Shown here piece by piece: positions 55,181-64,000 of a stretch of DNA of 64,000 bases. A program made the translations under genes and the position numbers. The DNA comes from Paenibacillus sp. FSL R7-0204 (GTDB taxonomy: Bacteria > Bacillota > Bacilli > Paenibacillales > Paenibacillaceae), in the NCBI RefSeq assembly GCF_038002225.1, contig NZ_JBBOCA010000001.1, positions 5,642,001 through 5,706,000 of the forward strand, in the 5' to 3' direction. How positions within the stretch are numbered: the first letter of the stretch is position 1; every line of letters begins with the position of its first letter. The notes under the pieces are model-generated. The model was not told where the DNA came from, did not search any database, and was given only the letters and a program-made list of their open reading frames with translations.

Positions 55181-56221
55181 TCAAGCCTCTTCAGAATCGG
55201 CCTCAGTTCCTTGGACAAACTTTGGTATATGTACGCGGATCGTCGTTCCCGCTCCCCTGCGGCTGATAATCTCGACCTGGCCGCCGAGCTTCTCGGCACG
55301 CTCACGCATAGTCGTGAGCCCGTAGGAGCCTTGCTTGTGCTGAACATGCTCGAAGCCCTGACCGTCATCGCTGATGCTCAGCACCACCTGGCGCGGCACC
55401 TCCCGCAGGGACAGACTGACCACCCGTGCACCGGCATGCTTCACGATATTCGCCATTGATTCCTGAATAATCAGGAACAGCTGATGCTCAATGGCTTCGG
55501 ACAGCTCACCCTGAAGCTCGAGCTCCTTCACCCCTTTGAGCCCGTTCTGGCGGCAGTAATCCGGGAACCACTTCTCCAGTGCCTCGAACAGATTGCGCCC
55601 CTCCAGCTCCACCGGACGCAGCTGTGCGATCAGCGCCCTCATCTGCTTCTGCGCCATCTGGGACATGCTGATCAGTTGATCCATCACCGTCTGCCCATGC
55701 TCGGCGCTGCGTTCAAGCACTTTAGGCAGCGAGGAGGCGGACATGTGAATAGCGAACAGCTGCTGGCTCACCGTATCATGCAGATCCCGGGCCATACGCC
55801 TGCGCTCTTCCAGTACCGCGCTCTCCGCTGCCTTTTCCTTCTCAATGACTTCCTGTTCCCCGAGCTGCTGGAGCCGCTTCATCTTCTTCTCGACCGTATC
55901 CATCATAATGTTGAACTCATGGTAGACGCGTGCAAAAGATTGGTCCTCGCTCTCCGGCATCCGCACCGACATATTCCCTTTGGCCACCTGCAGCATATTC
56001 AGATCCAGATGATCGATCCGCCGCTGAATCCGCTGACCGGCGATGTACCCAATGATAACTGTGAATAGTACAATGCCCAGACACAGGTAGATCCACATCC
56101 GGGTATCCACCACCTGAATATAGCCCAGGCATGTCCCGGCATACATCAGCCCCGCTGTCACCCCGCCGCTAAGCAGGAAATACACCAGCAGCATCCACTT
56201 GGTATTACTGAAGATCCCCAT
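55181..56221 (-). CDS. liaS: LiaS/VraS-like sensor histidine kinase
   Basis: The start is ATG 56221, one base after the stop of the LiaF-like gene and with GGTGGG upstream; the frame is open to 56323. The 346-residue kinase has two membrane segments near the N-terminus (about 10-30 and 43-62) with almost no extracellular loop, HAMP, the HisKA_3 motif ARDLHDTVSQQLFAIHM with His148, and a HATPase_c domain (GQGFEHVQHKQGSYGLTTMR). Intramembrane-sensing kinases of this kind respond to envelope damage. Confidence 0.9.
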   Translation of the reverse strand: MGIFSNTKWMLLVYFLLSGGVTAGLMYAGTCLGYIQVVDTRMWIYLCLGIVLFTVIIGYIAGQRIQRRIDHLDLNMLQVAKGNMSVRMPESEDQSFARVYHEFNIMMDTVEKKMKRLQQLGEQEVIEKEKAAESAVLEERRRMARDLHDTVSQQLFAIHMSASSLPKVLERSAEHGQTVMDQLISMSQMAQKQMRALIAQLRPVELEGRNLFEALEKWFPDYCRQNGLKGVKELELQGELSEAIEHQLFLIIQESMANIVKHAGARVVSLSLREVPRQVVLSISDDGQGFEHVQHKQGSYGLTTMRERAEKLGGQVEIISRRGAGTTIRVHIPKFVQGTEADSEEA

Positions 56222-56222
56222 T

Positions 56223-57302
56223 TTAACCCACCGTTTTAACTTTAACGTCACCGATGAAGCAGCTAACGTTGATACGGACCTTTTTGCCCGATTCCTTGTA
56301 ATAAGGCGTCTTGCACTGCACATTACTCATGAATCCGCTGCGCGACTGCTCAAGCACCTGCATATCACCGATGAACGAGCTGCCATTCACAGACACACCG
56401 AGATCCATATCGTCTGGAATGTATACCTTAATGTCGCCTACAAAAGCAGAGATATTAATCTTTGTCTCGCCGTAAGGAATCTGCGCATTGGTCAGGTCCA
56501 GCACCGTATCCCCAATGAACTGCGAAATATTGGTCCGCTTCAGTTGAAAATGCTCCTTGCCCATATGCACATCGCCGATAAAAGCCGAGCGGTTCGTCGC
56601 ATCCTTATCATTCCCGGAATCCTGGAACTCCTCATGCCATTCGCCATGACGGCGGGCATGCCGTTCCTGACGTTCTTGGCGTCTGCGCTCCTGGCGCTCC
56701 TGCTTCTCCTGCCAGCGGGTATCTGCCGAGGCATGCAGCGGGTTACCGTCTGCGTCTTCCTCATTCTTATGCAGATAATCATTCCAGTTCCGGTCCACGC
56801 TGCCAGCCGGCTTTCCGAATTTCTGCTCGAACTGCTGATCGAGCGTAGATTCGAGCGGAGCGGGAGGCGCTGTATCCAGCGGACTCTTACCGGGTCCAGG
56901 CGGGTAGTAGCCGGGCGGCGAAGGCGGTGCCGGAGGTATTGGCGGAGTGCTCGGCCGCGGTCTGAAGATGACGGATAATCCGCCGCCGATCAGCATGACC
57001 GGAATCAGCATTTTGAAGAAGTCGCTTGCAGAATAGTAGAACCAGTCTAAATTCCGTCCCAGGAAAAACACACCGATCGCCAGATATATAAATCCGCCGA
57101 GTGTTGCAGAGAATCTTGAACGCTCCTCATCCGGGGCCAAAAACCGTTGTACGCCCATCACGATCAGAATAACCGGCCAATAGGTGGAAATCAGTGAACC
57201 CAGACTAAAATCCGTATAGCCCATCTGCCGGAGCAGGAACATTCCCCCCAGACCGATGAGGAGCAGGCCGCCAAGTACCTGGCTGGTGAACCTTCGTTTC
57301 AT
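56223..57302 (-). CDS. liaF: LiaF-like membrane protein
   Basis: The start is ATG 57302 with AGGATGACATT upstream region. The 359-residue protein has about four membrane segments (10-110, with LLLIGLGGMFLLRQMGY) followed by a Pro-rich, Arg/Glu-rich linker (QERQERRRQERQERHARRHG) and the C-terminal LiaF domain (AFIGDVHMGKEHFQLKR, INISAFVGDIKVYIPDD). In Bacillus LiaF inhibits the LiaRS pair. The long charged linker is larger than in Bacillus LiaF. Confidence 0.88.
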   Translation of the reverse strand: MKRRFTSQVLGGLLLIGLGGMFLLRQMGYTDFSLGSLISTYWPVILIVMGVQRFLAPDEERSRFSATLGGFIYLAIGVFFLGRNLDWFYYSASDFFKMLIPVMLIGGGLSVIFRPRPSTPPIPPAPPSPPGYYPPGPGKSPLDTAPPAPLESTLDQQFEQKFGKPAGSVDRNWNDYLHKNEEDADGNPLHASADTRWQEKQERQERRRQERQERHARRHGEWHEEFQDSGNDKDATNRSAFIGDVHMGKEHFQLKRTNISQFIGDTVLDLTNAQIPYGETKINISAFVGDIKVYIPDDMDLGVSVNGSSFIGDMQVLEQSRSGFMSNVQCKTPYYKESGKKVRINVSCFIGDVKVKTVG

Positions 57303-57490
57303 AATGTCATCCTCCTTGTCGTAAATACAACTCTTCCTCTTGAACACTTATAACCTTAGTCTACAGGAAGAATGCGGCAGAGAACAGCGGCGTAAGAAGG
57401 AACCGTATCTCAGTCTCCAGACCGAGACAGCTGGAATATTAAGTGATATTATAGCTGCATAAAAGAACCCCACAAACATATAAATTCATT

Positions 57491-57537
57491 AAAAAAGCTG
57501 CCCTCCAGCCCGTAATCCGGACATGGCAGGACAGCTT
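57491..57537 (-). terminator. Terminator after the 48-aa protein gene
   Basis: AAGCTGTCCTGCC pairs with GGAGGGCAGCTT across a loop, followed by six T on the minus strand. Confidence 0.7.
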
Positions 57538-57568
57538 GTTGCTTCAGGAGCTTACCGGGAACCCAGCA

Positions 57569-57715
57569 TTACTGCTGCGGTTTCTGAGCCGGTTTGGTCA
57601 TAGAATTGCTGCTTTGCTTAGTCGCACCGTCATTTTCAACAGCGAACTCTGCATTGTATTTTTCATTTGGTGTTTTGAAATTTTCCTGTACCTTTGGTTT
57701 CTTGGAATTAGCCAC
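57569..57715 (-). CDS. Small polar protein (48 aa)
   Basis: GTG 57715 is preceded by GGAGGTGATTCTC, a near-perfect ribosome site. The 48 residues (ANSKKPKVQENFKTPNEKYN, then AEFAVENDGATKQ) are polar, Lys/Asn/Gln-rich and have no membrane segment, like some small acid-soluble spore-type or DNA-binding proteins. I cannot name the family. A terminator follows at once. Confidence 0.6.
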   Translation of the reverse strand: MANSKKPKVQENFKTPNEKYNAEFAVENDGATKQSSNSMTKPAQKPQQ

Positions 57716-57849
57716 GAGAATCACCTCCCTATTGTATCGGAAGAAGCAAATATTTGCCCCAGTCGATATTATGGGAAGCAGCCCGCTGTATTATGCATGC
57801 TCACGTGAAAATAAATTCAAACTCCCGGATTGCCCAGCGAAAGCATCCG

Positions 57850-58614
57850 CTAAATAGCTTCTTCCAGCAAATATTGCGGAACCGCATTATAAGTCTGAAT
57901 AGCATGACCAAGACTCTTCAGCATACTTTCTGTGCATTTGCCGTCACCGCGCTTGATCACTTGAACCACGACCGACTTCTTGCCCCATTCCTTGTAGACC
58001 TGCTTGGTGGTGCTGAAGTAGAGATCGATCTTGCGTCCTTTGATTGCCGATCCGGTATCGGCCACAATTCCATATCCGTAACCCGGTATATATAAAATAC
58101 TTCCCAGCGGCAGCACCTTCGGGTCCGCTGCAATCGTGGATACCGCATTTTTGTCCCGCCGTACCTTAACTCCTGAATACGTAATCCCGTACTCCGGGTG
58201 CTTCGCGGTCTTGCCTGTGGATTCGTATCCGGCTGTATAGCCGGTCGCCATTACTTTCAGCGAGGTGATAATCTGCTCTGGAGCCGGAGCGGCTACCGGT
58301 ACCGAGCCGGGTGCTTTGACAGCATTCTTAGGCCTAGCTGCCTGTACCTCTGGCTTAGCAGCCTTGTCCTTGTCTGCGGCATCCGGCTGTACGGCTCTTG
58401 AAGAGCCTCCCAGACGGGATGCTGAGCCTGCCTGCTGACGATCAACGGGTGACTGCTTCTGTATGCTGCTTCCATGCTGTACTGCAGTGTCTTCCATCCC
58501 TCTCGCCTGAGCCGACTTACGCACGTAATCCGGGAAGATCCCGGCAGCGGTCAGCATAAGGACAATCGTGACGAAAAGACACCAAAACCTCTGGTATAAG
58601 CCCATTTTGTTCAT
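57850..58614 (-). CDS. 3D-domain protein (MltA-like fold)
   Basis: The 254-residue protein has an N-terminal membrane anchor or signal (about 8-28), a Lys/Ala/Gln-rich linker and a C-terminal 3D domain: [40 protein letters not shown] and [10 protein letters not shown] with the three conserved Asp. Such domains occur in YabE, YuiC and YocH and act on peptidoglycan. It may be a lytic-transglycosylase-like enzyme for spore or cell-wall turnover. Confidence 0.88.
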   Translation of the reverse strand: MNKMGLYQRFWCLFVTIVLMLTAAGIFPDYVRKSAQARGMEDTAVQHGSSIQKQSPVDRQQAGSASRLGGSSRAVQPDAADKDKAAKPEVQAARPKNAVKAPGSVPVAAPAPEQIITSLKVMATGYTAGYESTGKTAKHPEYGITYSGVKVRRDKNAVSTIAADPKVLPLGSILYIPGYGYGIVADTGSAIKGRKIDLYFSTTKQVYKEWGKKSVVVQVIKRGDGKCTESMLKSLGHAIQTYNAVPQYLLEEAI

Positions 58615-58728
58615 TAGTTAAACCCTCCCCATAGTACGAGGGTTTCCCGATTCACAAAACTTTATACATGACACCACACCGTGGCGGTCTCATGAGGCTT
58701 ATAACAGAGGTTCAGTAAGCAGACTGAA

Positions 58729-60666
58729 TTAGATTACACGTCCGGCAATTTCCTGTGCAAGCGAATCAATGGCTTCCTGCAGCGCCCGGGCACCAATATC
58801 CCCTTCACCGCGTTTGCGGATCGACACGCTGCCGGCGTTCATCTCGTTCTCACCGACTACAAACATGTAAGGCAGCTTCTCAAGCTGAGCTTCACGGATC
58901 TTATAGCCCATCTTCTCATTGCGTAAGTCCACTTCCGCACGGATTCCGCTGCGCAGCAGCTTCGCTTCCACTTCCTTCGCATACTCGTCGAAGGCTGACG
59001 ATACTGGAATAATCTTCACCTGCTGCGGGGACAGCCAGAGCGGCAGTGAACCGGCAAAGTTCTCCAGCAGGAAGGCTACGAACCGTTCCATGGTTCCCAG
59101 AATCCCGCGGTGCAGGACAACCGGACGGTGCTTCTGGCCGTCATCGCCGACATATTCCAGCTCAAAGCGCTCCGGCAGCAGGAAGTCAATCTGTACGGTC
59201 GAGAGTGTCTCTTCTTTGCCGAGTACAGTCTTAATCTGCACATCAAGCTTCGGACCATAGAAGGCCGCTTCGCCTTCGGCTTCGTAGAACGGCAGACCGG
59301 CTTCTTCAACTACCTCACGCAGCATGCGCTGTGCTGTCTCCCACATCTCGTCGTTGGCATAATATTTCTCAGTATCCTTAGGATCACGATAGGACAGGCG
59401 GAACCGGTAATCTTCAATACCGAAGTCACTGTATACCTGCTTAATCAATTCCAGCACGCGGATGAACTCGCTCTTGATTTGGTCCAGACGGCAGAAGATA
59501 TGCGAGTCATTCAGCGTCATGGAACGCACACGATGCAGACCTGTCAAGGCTCCCGACATTTCATAACGGTGCTGAATCCCAAGCTCGGCAATACGGATCG
59601 GCAGATCGCGGTAGCTGTGCATCGAGCTCTTGTAGATCATCATGTGGTGCGGGCAGTTCATCGGGCGCAGCACGAACTCTTCGTTATCGATAGTCATCTT
59701 AGGGAACATATCTTCCTGATAGTGCTCCCAGTGCCCGGAAGTCTTGTACAGCTCTACGTTCCCCAGCACCGGAGTGTAGACATGCTGGTATCCTAGGCTC
59801 GCTTCCAGATCCACAATATAACGCTCCAGAATGCTGCGCAGCTTCGCGCCCTTAGGCAGCCAGATCGGCAGACCTTGTCCAACTAACTGGTTGAAAGTAA
59901 AAATTTCCAGCTCCTTGCCCAGCTTCCGGTGGTCGCGCTTCTTCGCTTCCTCCAGCAGGCGCAGATGCTCATCCAGCTGAGCCTTCTTGATCCAGGCTGT
60001 GCCGTATACACGCTGCAGCATCTTATTCTTGCTGTCTCCGCGCCAGTAGGCCCCGGCCACATTCATCAGCTTGAATACCTTGATCTTGGCCGTAGACGGC
60101 AAATGCGGGCCACGGCAAAGGTCGAAGAATTCGCCCTGCTCATAAATTGTGATTACACTGTCTTCCGGCAGGGCTTCAATCAGCTCCAGCTTGTAAGGAT
60201 CACCCAGCTCGCCGAAGCGCTCCAGTGCTTCTCCCCGGCTGACCTCATGGCGGACAATCGGCAGATTCTCCGAGACAATGCGGTCCATTTCCTTCTCGAT
60301 CTTCAGCAGATCCTCGGGATTGAGCGGATGCTCCAGATCCATGTCATAATAGAAGCCGTCTTCGATCACAGGACCGACTCCAAGCTTCACTTCCTTGGTT
60401 CCGAACAGGCGTCTTACCGCCTGCGCCATGAGGTGAGCTGTACTGTGGCGCATCACTTCAAGACCTTCCGGCGAATCAAGCGTTACGATCTCTACCAGAT
60501 CGCCTTCCTGCAGCGGTGTTGACAGGTCTACGACAATCCCGTTGAGCTTGCCTGCTGCGGCGTTCTTGCGCAGTCCGCTGCTGATAGAGGCGGCTACATC
60601 ATCAATGCTGCTGCCGTCTGCGTATTCCCGGACCGATCCGTCCGGAAGCTTAATATTTACTGACAT
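58729..60666 (-). CDS. thrS: Threonine--tRNA ligase
   Basis: The 645-residue enzyme has TGS (1-62), the SAD editing domain (about 70-220, [16 protein letters not shown] and CRGPHLPST), the class II core ([20 protein letters not shown] with zinc-binding Cys and His) and the anticodon-binding domain ([20 protein letters not shown]). A T-box leader precedes it, so it is induced by uncharged tRNA-Thr. It ends next to a 3D-domain gene on the same strand. Confidence 0.97.
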   Translation of the reverse strand: MSVNIKLPDGSVREYADGSSIDDVAASISSGLRKNAAAGKLNGIVVDLSTPLQEGDLVEIVTLDSPEGLEVMRHSTAHLMAQAVRRLFGTKEVKLGVGPVIEDGFYYDMDLEHPLNPEDLLKIEKEMDRIVSENLPIVRHEVSRGEALERFGELGDPYKLELIEALPEDSVITIYEQGEFFDLCRGPHLPSTAKIKVFKLMNVAGAYWRGDSKNKMLQRVYGTAWIKKAQLDEHLRLLEEAKKRDHRKLGKELEIFTFNQLVGQGLPIWLPKGAKLRSILERYIVDLEASLGYQHVYTPVLGNVELYKTSGHWEHYQEDMFPKMTIDNEEFVLRPMNCPHHMMIYKSSMHSYRDLPIRIAELGIQHRYEMSGALTGLHRVRSMTLNDSHIFCRLDQIKSEFIRVLELIKQVYSDFGIEDYRFRLSYRDPKDTEKYYANDEMWETAQRMLREVVEEAGLPFYEAEGEAAFYGPKLDVQIKTVLGKEETLSTVQIDFLLPERFELEYVGDDGQKHRPVVLHRGILGTMERFVAFLLENFAGSLPLWLSPQQVKIIPVSSAFDEYAKEVEAKLLRSGIRAEVDLRNEKMGYKIREAQLEKLPYMFVVGENEMNAGSVSIRKRGEGDIGARALQEAIDSLAQEIAGRVI

Positions 60667-60772
60667 GATTACTTCCTCCTAAGGTTTGTTGGGCTATACT
60701 TCCTCGAACTCTTCATACACACTCACTTCGCAAGCCTAAGCCTGCAAGCGGCTATCACTCATAGCTTCTGCA

Positions 60773-61085
60773 CACAAAAAACACCCGTCCCGCAAAGGGA
60801 CGAGTGATTGCACCCGTGATTCCACCCAAATTCGATCTATCCTGGCAGCCGCCGCTTATACTTCAGCTTCACTGCAGAATATAATCCTTCGTTAGCATGG
60901 GGATAACGGCCATGAACCGGCGGTTCTTACTATCCGTTAAGGTTCCGGAGTACGGAAGCAATCAGGAGTTCATAACCGCAGCTACAAAGGGGTAAACCAA
61001 CAGCCGGTACCGGAGGAAGTTGCAGCCTGAGGCTTCCTCTCTCTGAAACGGTCCAAAGCAAGTGGTTCGTATCTTTGTCAACGCT
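60773..61085 (-). promoter_or_regulatory. T-box leader of thrS
   Basis: On the minus strand, GGGTGGAATCACGGG (60813-60827) is a T-box antiterminator core carrying UGGA, which pairs with an NCCA end whose discriminator is U, as in tRNA-Thr. The terminator CCCGTCCCTTTGCGGGACGGG-like hairpin with six T follows (60773-60806). An ACC triplet (60991-60993), a threonine codon, lies on the 3' side of the probable stem I, whose base pairs GACAAAG (61073-61080) with CTTTGTAG. Confidence 0.88.
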
Positions 61086-61167
61086 GATAACATGAATTAA
61101 GGCAATTATAAATCTCAGCTTATCTTCCGTCAAGCGCAAAACGGCTGTCTGGCCTAAGTCCAGAGAA

Positions 61168-61192
61168 GGCCCGTGCTATTTCAGCACGGGCC
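61168..61192 (-). terminator. Terminator after the nucleotidase gene
   Basis: GGCCCGTGCT pairs with AGCACGGGCC around five bases, followed by TTCTCT on the minus strand. Confidence 0.6.
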
Positions 61193-61242
61193 CTCCTCTG
61201 ATTGATTATCATTTCATGATTACATGATGATGAAACTTTAAC

Positions 61243-64000
61243 TTATGAAGCTTTGTTCTCCAGCATACGGAAGATAATGACCGCAGCCTGGGCACGGTTG
61301 GCCATGCTCTTCGGTGCGAACTGCTTGGCATCCACACCGTTGACGATACCCATCTGAGTCAGCTGTGCCACTGCCTGCTGGGCGTAAGGGGCAATCTTGG
61401 CCTTATCCGTGAATTTGTTCAACGTTGCAGCATCAACCGGCTGCAGCTGACCCTTAAGGGCATTCGCGATCATAATCGCCATTTCCTCACGGGTAATCTC
61501 ACGGCCCGGCTCGAATTTACCGTTGCCAGAGCCTTTTACAAGACCTGCATTCACAGCCGCAGCAATCGTATCCGTGTACCAGACTCCATGCTTCACATCG
61601 CTGAATTTCGCAGGTGAAGCCGTATTGCCAAGTTCAAGCGAACGAACGAGCATTGTAACGAATTCAGCGCGGGTCACACTTTGGATGGGCGCAAAGTTCG
61701 TGCCGTCCATCCCTTTGATAATGCCTTTGGCTGCCAGTGCATTAATGGCATCTGCGGCCCAGGCTACCTTGCCCAGATCCTTGAAGGCTACAGCAGGTAC
61801 AGCCGGGCTTGGCATTGGAGCTGCCGTTGCGGCCGGTGTAGCCGAAGGAGCCGGACTTGGAGTGGCCGAAGGCGAAGCCGTTGGCTTCGGTGTTGCAGTT
61901 GTAACCGGTCCAGGGTTACCAGGGTTCGGATTAGAGCTAGGACTTGGGCTCGGAGTAACCGTTCCAGGGTCTTTCTCAACATTGGTGATCCGGCCTTCAA
62001 TGGAAGCCGTGATCGCGCCGCCTTTGAATGTGTCCCTAATATATTCATAGAATACATCCAGGTCAATCGGTCCGGCCAGCGAGGCGCTTGCCTCAGTCAA
62101 TACCTTGTAATTATCGCCGCCCGAAGCCATGAAGTTATTGACTACAGCCGTGTAGCTCTTCGACATTTCAATAGGTGTTCCGTCTGTCTTCGTCAGGTTA
62201 GCCACACGTTCTGCAACTGGCAGATACATGTTAGCTGTATATTTCAGACCTGAGATTTGCAGGGTCTTCGTGTCTGCCGTGCCGTCAGCTTTAACTGCCC
62301 ATTGCTGCTGCAGCAGAGTCTTGATCTGCTGTCCGGTCAGCGTCAGCTTCACCAGCGTGTTGCCGAACGGCTGGATCTTCGCCAGATCTCCGAACGCTAC
62401 ATTGCCTTTCGGAAGATCCGCACGGATGCCGCCCGGGTTCATGAAGGCGAAGTCAGCAGGATCTTTCTCGCCCTCTTTGAAAATAGCATGACGCATAGCA
62501 TCCGCAATCAGGTTACCCAATGCTGATTCTTTAGTGTAGGCATCTGTACGGGTAATTGTACCGTCAGTAGTTCCTACAGGCTTGGTCAGTTCAGGGTGCA
62601 GATTCAGATAGTAGTCCACCAACGCCTTAGTTTCGGCATCCGGTGCGATTTTACTCTGAACCGTGTTCGTTACAGTAGCTGTTTTACTCTTCACTGTACC
62701 TGTAACTCCGTCAATCACCAGCTTGATGTCTTCAAAAGCCGTTCCGTAAGAGTAAGCCTGAACGATCAGCTTACCGTTCACCGTATCATTGGCATAGCCA
62801 TGATTATCTCCGGCTACGATAACATCAACCGGGGAATTGGCAGGAAGCGCATTAGCCAGATCTACAGCTTCGCCGGTAGATACATTCTTTTTGGTAACTG
62901 GATCAGTCTTGGTTGTTGCCGGATCATGGGCAAGCACCACGATCGTCTTGACGCCTTGGGCATTCAGCTCGGCTGCATATTTCTCAATCGCCGCGACTTC
63001 TTCCCCGGCACTCAGGAATTTCACACCGGCTGTACCGGCTGGCGATACTTTGCTTGGCGTTGCTTTGGTCACCACTCCGATGAAGCCGATCTTCACGCCG
63101 CCAACTTCTTTTACAACATAAGGGGTGATAATAGGTTTACCAGTAGTGCTGTCTACTGCGTTGGCGTTGATATAATCGAAATCTGCACCATTATGGACGA
63201 CTTTCTCGTTCTTAGGGTCCTTGCCGCCATAGATTTGAGCCTTCATAGCCTCAACACCTTGGTCAAACTCATGGTTCCCCAGGGTGCCGACGTCGAATTT
63301 CATGAGATTCATCCATTCCATCGTAGGCTTGTCGCGTTCCATCGAAGATACCGGAGCGGATGCGCCCACAGAGTCGCCGTTGTGGAACAGCAGTGAATTC
63401 TCATATTTGGCACGGGCTTCCTTCAAATAAGCAGCAAGTGTTGCCGCTGTGCCTACTGCTTCCCCGTTCACCACCGAGGTAGTGTCCAGTTGGCCGTGGA
63501 AGTCATTAATGCCCAGCAGATGGACTTCAACATCTCCCGTTGGGGTTGGTGCGGATTTTTTCAGGTCAAGGTTGTAGATCTCAAAACCTCTTACATCTTT
63601 AGTATCCGTGGTTGTAATATTTGCAGGAGCGACCGCTGCTGCTCTAGGTGAAGACGGGAATGTTACAGTAACATTGCCTTCAATAGGTGCAATCGACCAG
63701 TTGTTGTCTGCGGTAGGATCGACTTTTCCCGCTTCCTTGATGTAATCCATCAGTACCTGGCGGTTCTCCATCTGGGAATCAATAATCATGTTAGCGCCTT
63801 TGACGCCCGGGAAGTTCCCGCCGCCGCTGGCACGGTAATTGTTGGTAACGACCACGAAGTCCTGATCCAGATCCAGTGGCTTGTCGCCATAAGTAATAGA
63901 GGTTACCCGGCTGGAGGACTGATCGTTGATGCTGCCATCCGGCTTGTACTTCGCATTGCGGGTCACGTCGATTGTATACTTGATCCCGTCAATAACATCG
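61243..64000 (-). CDS. SLH-anchored multidomain 5'-nucleotidase/2',3'-cyclic phosphodiesterase, 5' end outside window
   Basis: The frame is open to the right edge, so the N-terminus is missing; 918 residues are visible. The visible start is the C-terminal part of one 5'-nucleotidase unit (VVVTNNYRASGGGNFPGVKG). A full second unit follows: metallophosphatase motifs LLGINDFHGQLD, GNHEFDQG and VIVAGDNHGY, then the C-terminal half with NPGGIRADLP and NNFMASGGDNYK. After a Pro/Ser/Thr-rich spacer come three SLH repeats (ITREEMAIMIANAL) that bind cell-wall polymer. It is a YfkN-like tandem enzyme scavenging nucleotides at the cell surface. Confidence 0.93.
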   Translation of the reverse strand, partial: DVIDGIKYTIDVTRNAKYKPDGSINDQSSSRVTSITYGDKPLDLDQDFVVVTNNYRASGGGNFPGVKGANMIIDSQMENRQVLMDYIKEAGKVDPTADNNWSIAPIEGNVTVTFPSSPRAAAVAPANITTTDTKDVRGFEIYNLDLKKSAPTPTGDVEVHLLGINDFHGQLDTTSVVNGEAVGTAATLAAYLKEARAKYENSLLFHNGDSVGASAPVSSMERDKPTMEWMNLMKFDVGTLGNHEFDQGVEAMKAQIYGGKDPKNEKVVHNGADFDYINANAVDSTTGKPIITPYVVKEVGGVKIGFIGVVTKATPSKVSPAGTAGVKFLSAGEEVAAIEKYAAELNAQGVKTIVVLAHDPATTKTDPVTKKNVSTGEAVDLANALPANSPVDVIVAGDNHGYANDTVNGKLIVQAYSYGTAFEDIKLVIDGVTGTVKSKTATVTNTVQSKIAPDAETKALVDYYLNLHPELTKPVGTTDGTITRTDAYTKESALGNLIADAMRHAIFKEGEKDPADFAFMNPGGIRADLPKGNVAFGDLAKIQPFGNTLVKLTLTGQQIKTLLQQQWAVKADGTADTKTLQISGLKYTANMYLPVAERVANLTKTDGTPIEMSKSYTAVVNNFMASGGDNYKVLTEASASLAGPIDLDVFYEYIRDTFKGGAITASIEGRITNVEKDPGTVTPSPSPSSNPNPGNPGPVTTATPKPTASPSATPSPAPSATPAATAAPMPSPAVPAVAFKDLGKVAWAADAINALAAKGIIKGMDGTNFAPIQSVTRAEFVTMLVRSLELGNTASPAKFSDVKHGVWYTDTIAAAVNAGLVKGSGNGKFEPGREITREEMAIMIANALKGQLQPVDAATLNKFTDKAKIAPYAQQAVAQLTQMGIVNGVDAKQFAPKSMANRAQAAVIIFRMLENKAS

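Overview
The window looks like a chromosomal segment of a Paenibacillus-type, endospore-forming Firmicute. The supporting signs are strong Shine-Dalgarno sites with many TTG/GTG starts, sporulation genes (SpoVR, PrkA), a LiaFSR-type cell-envelope system, an S-layer (SLH) anchored nucleotidase, a T-box in front of thrS, LicT/RAT antitermination, and many carbohydrate-active enzymes. Most of the sequence is of balanced to GC-rich composition. One block (about 4.26-13.1 kb) is visibly AT-rich and has a different gene content.

Layout. 1-3.9 kb: glycan-degradation locus (partial GH105 hydrolase, GH2 enzyme, divergent ArsR-like regulator). 3.9-4.26 kb: a small conserved gene followed by the truncated start of a retropepsin-like protease, cut off where the AT-rich block begins. 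4.26-13.15 kb: an accessory island that looks like a defence island. It holds a PvuRts1I/AbaSI-like endonuclease; a three-gene operon (HNH-motif membrane protein, tail-anchored coiled-coil protein, CbxX/CfxQ-type AAA+ ATPase); a frameshifted fragment; a second three-gene operon (GIY-YIG nuclease, DUF6884-like protein, unknown protein); and a toxin-antitoxin pair ending in a terminator. No integrase or transposase is visible.

13.2-26.7 kb: spoVR, a broken Uma2 gene, an MBL-fold gene between 28-bp direct repeats, a transglutaminase-like lipoprotein, DJ-1/PfpI, VanZ, AraC, a flavodoxin/TetR pair with shared operators, a glycine-rich repeat protein, prkA and a DUF2161 protein. 27.5-32.1 kb: aryl-beta-glucoside utilisation (6-phospho-beta-glucosidase, LicT antiterminator, PTS IIBCA), each gene with its own RAT/terminator switch. 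32.4-42.8 kb: PLP aminotransferase, LuxR-type regulator, phosphodiester glycosidase, AbrB-like protein, trmL, serC, mutarotase-like protein and a GH94 phosphorylase.

42.8-64 kb: repeat-rich intergenic DNA, a GS type I-beta-like glnA, DAHP synthase, ispH, a two-component system, an HtrA-like protease, an MFS/ROK pair, liaRSF, a 3D-domain protein, thrS with its T-box, and a large SLH-anchored nucleotidase running off the right edge.

Main points for a second look: (i) the two multi-gene operons of the AT-rich island as candidate anti-phage or inter-element conflict systems; (ii) the island junction inside a protease gene; (iii) four separate intergenic repeat arrays that all share a 51-bp (17-codon) period; (iv) several small membrane or polar proteins with good ribosome binding sites. 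All family assignments were made by reading the sequence, without database searches.
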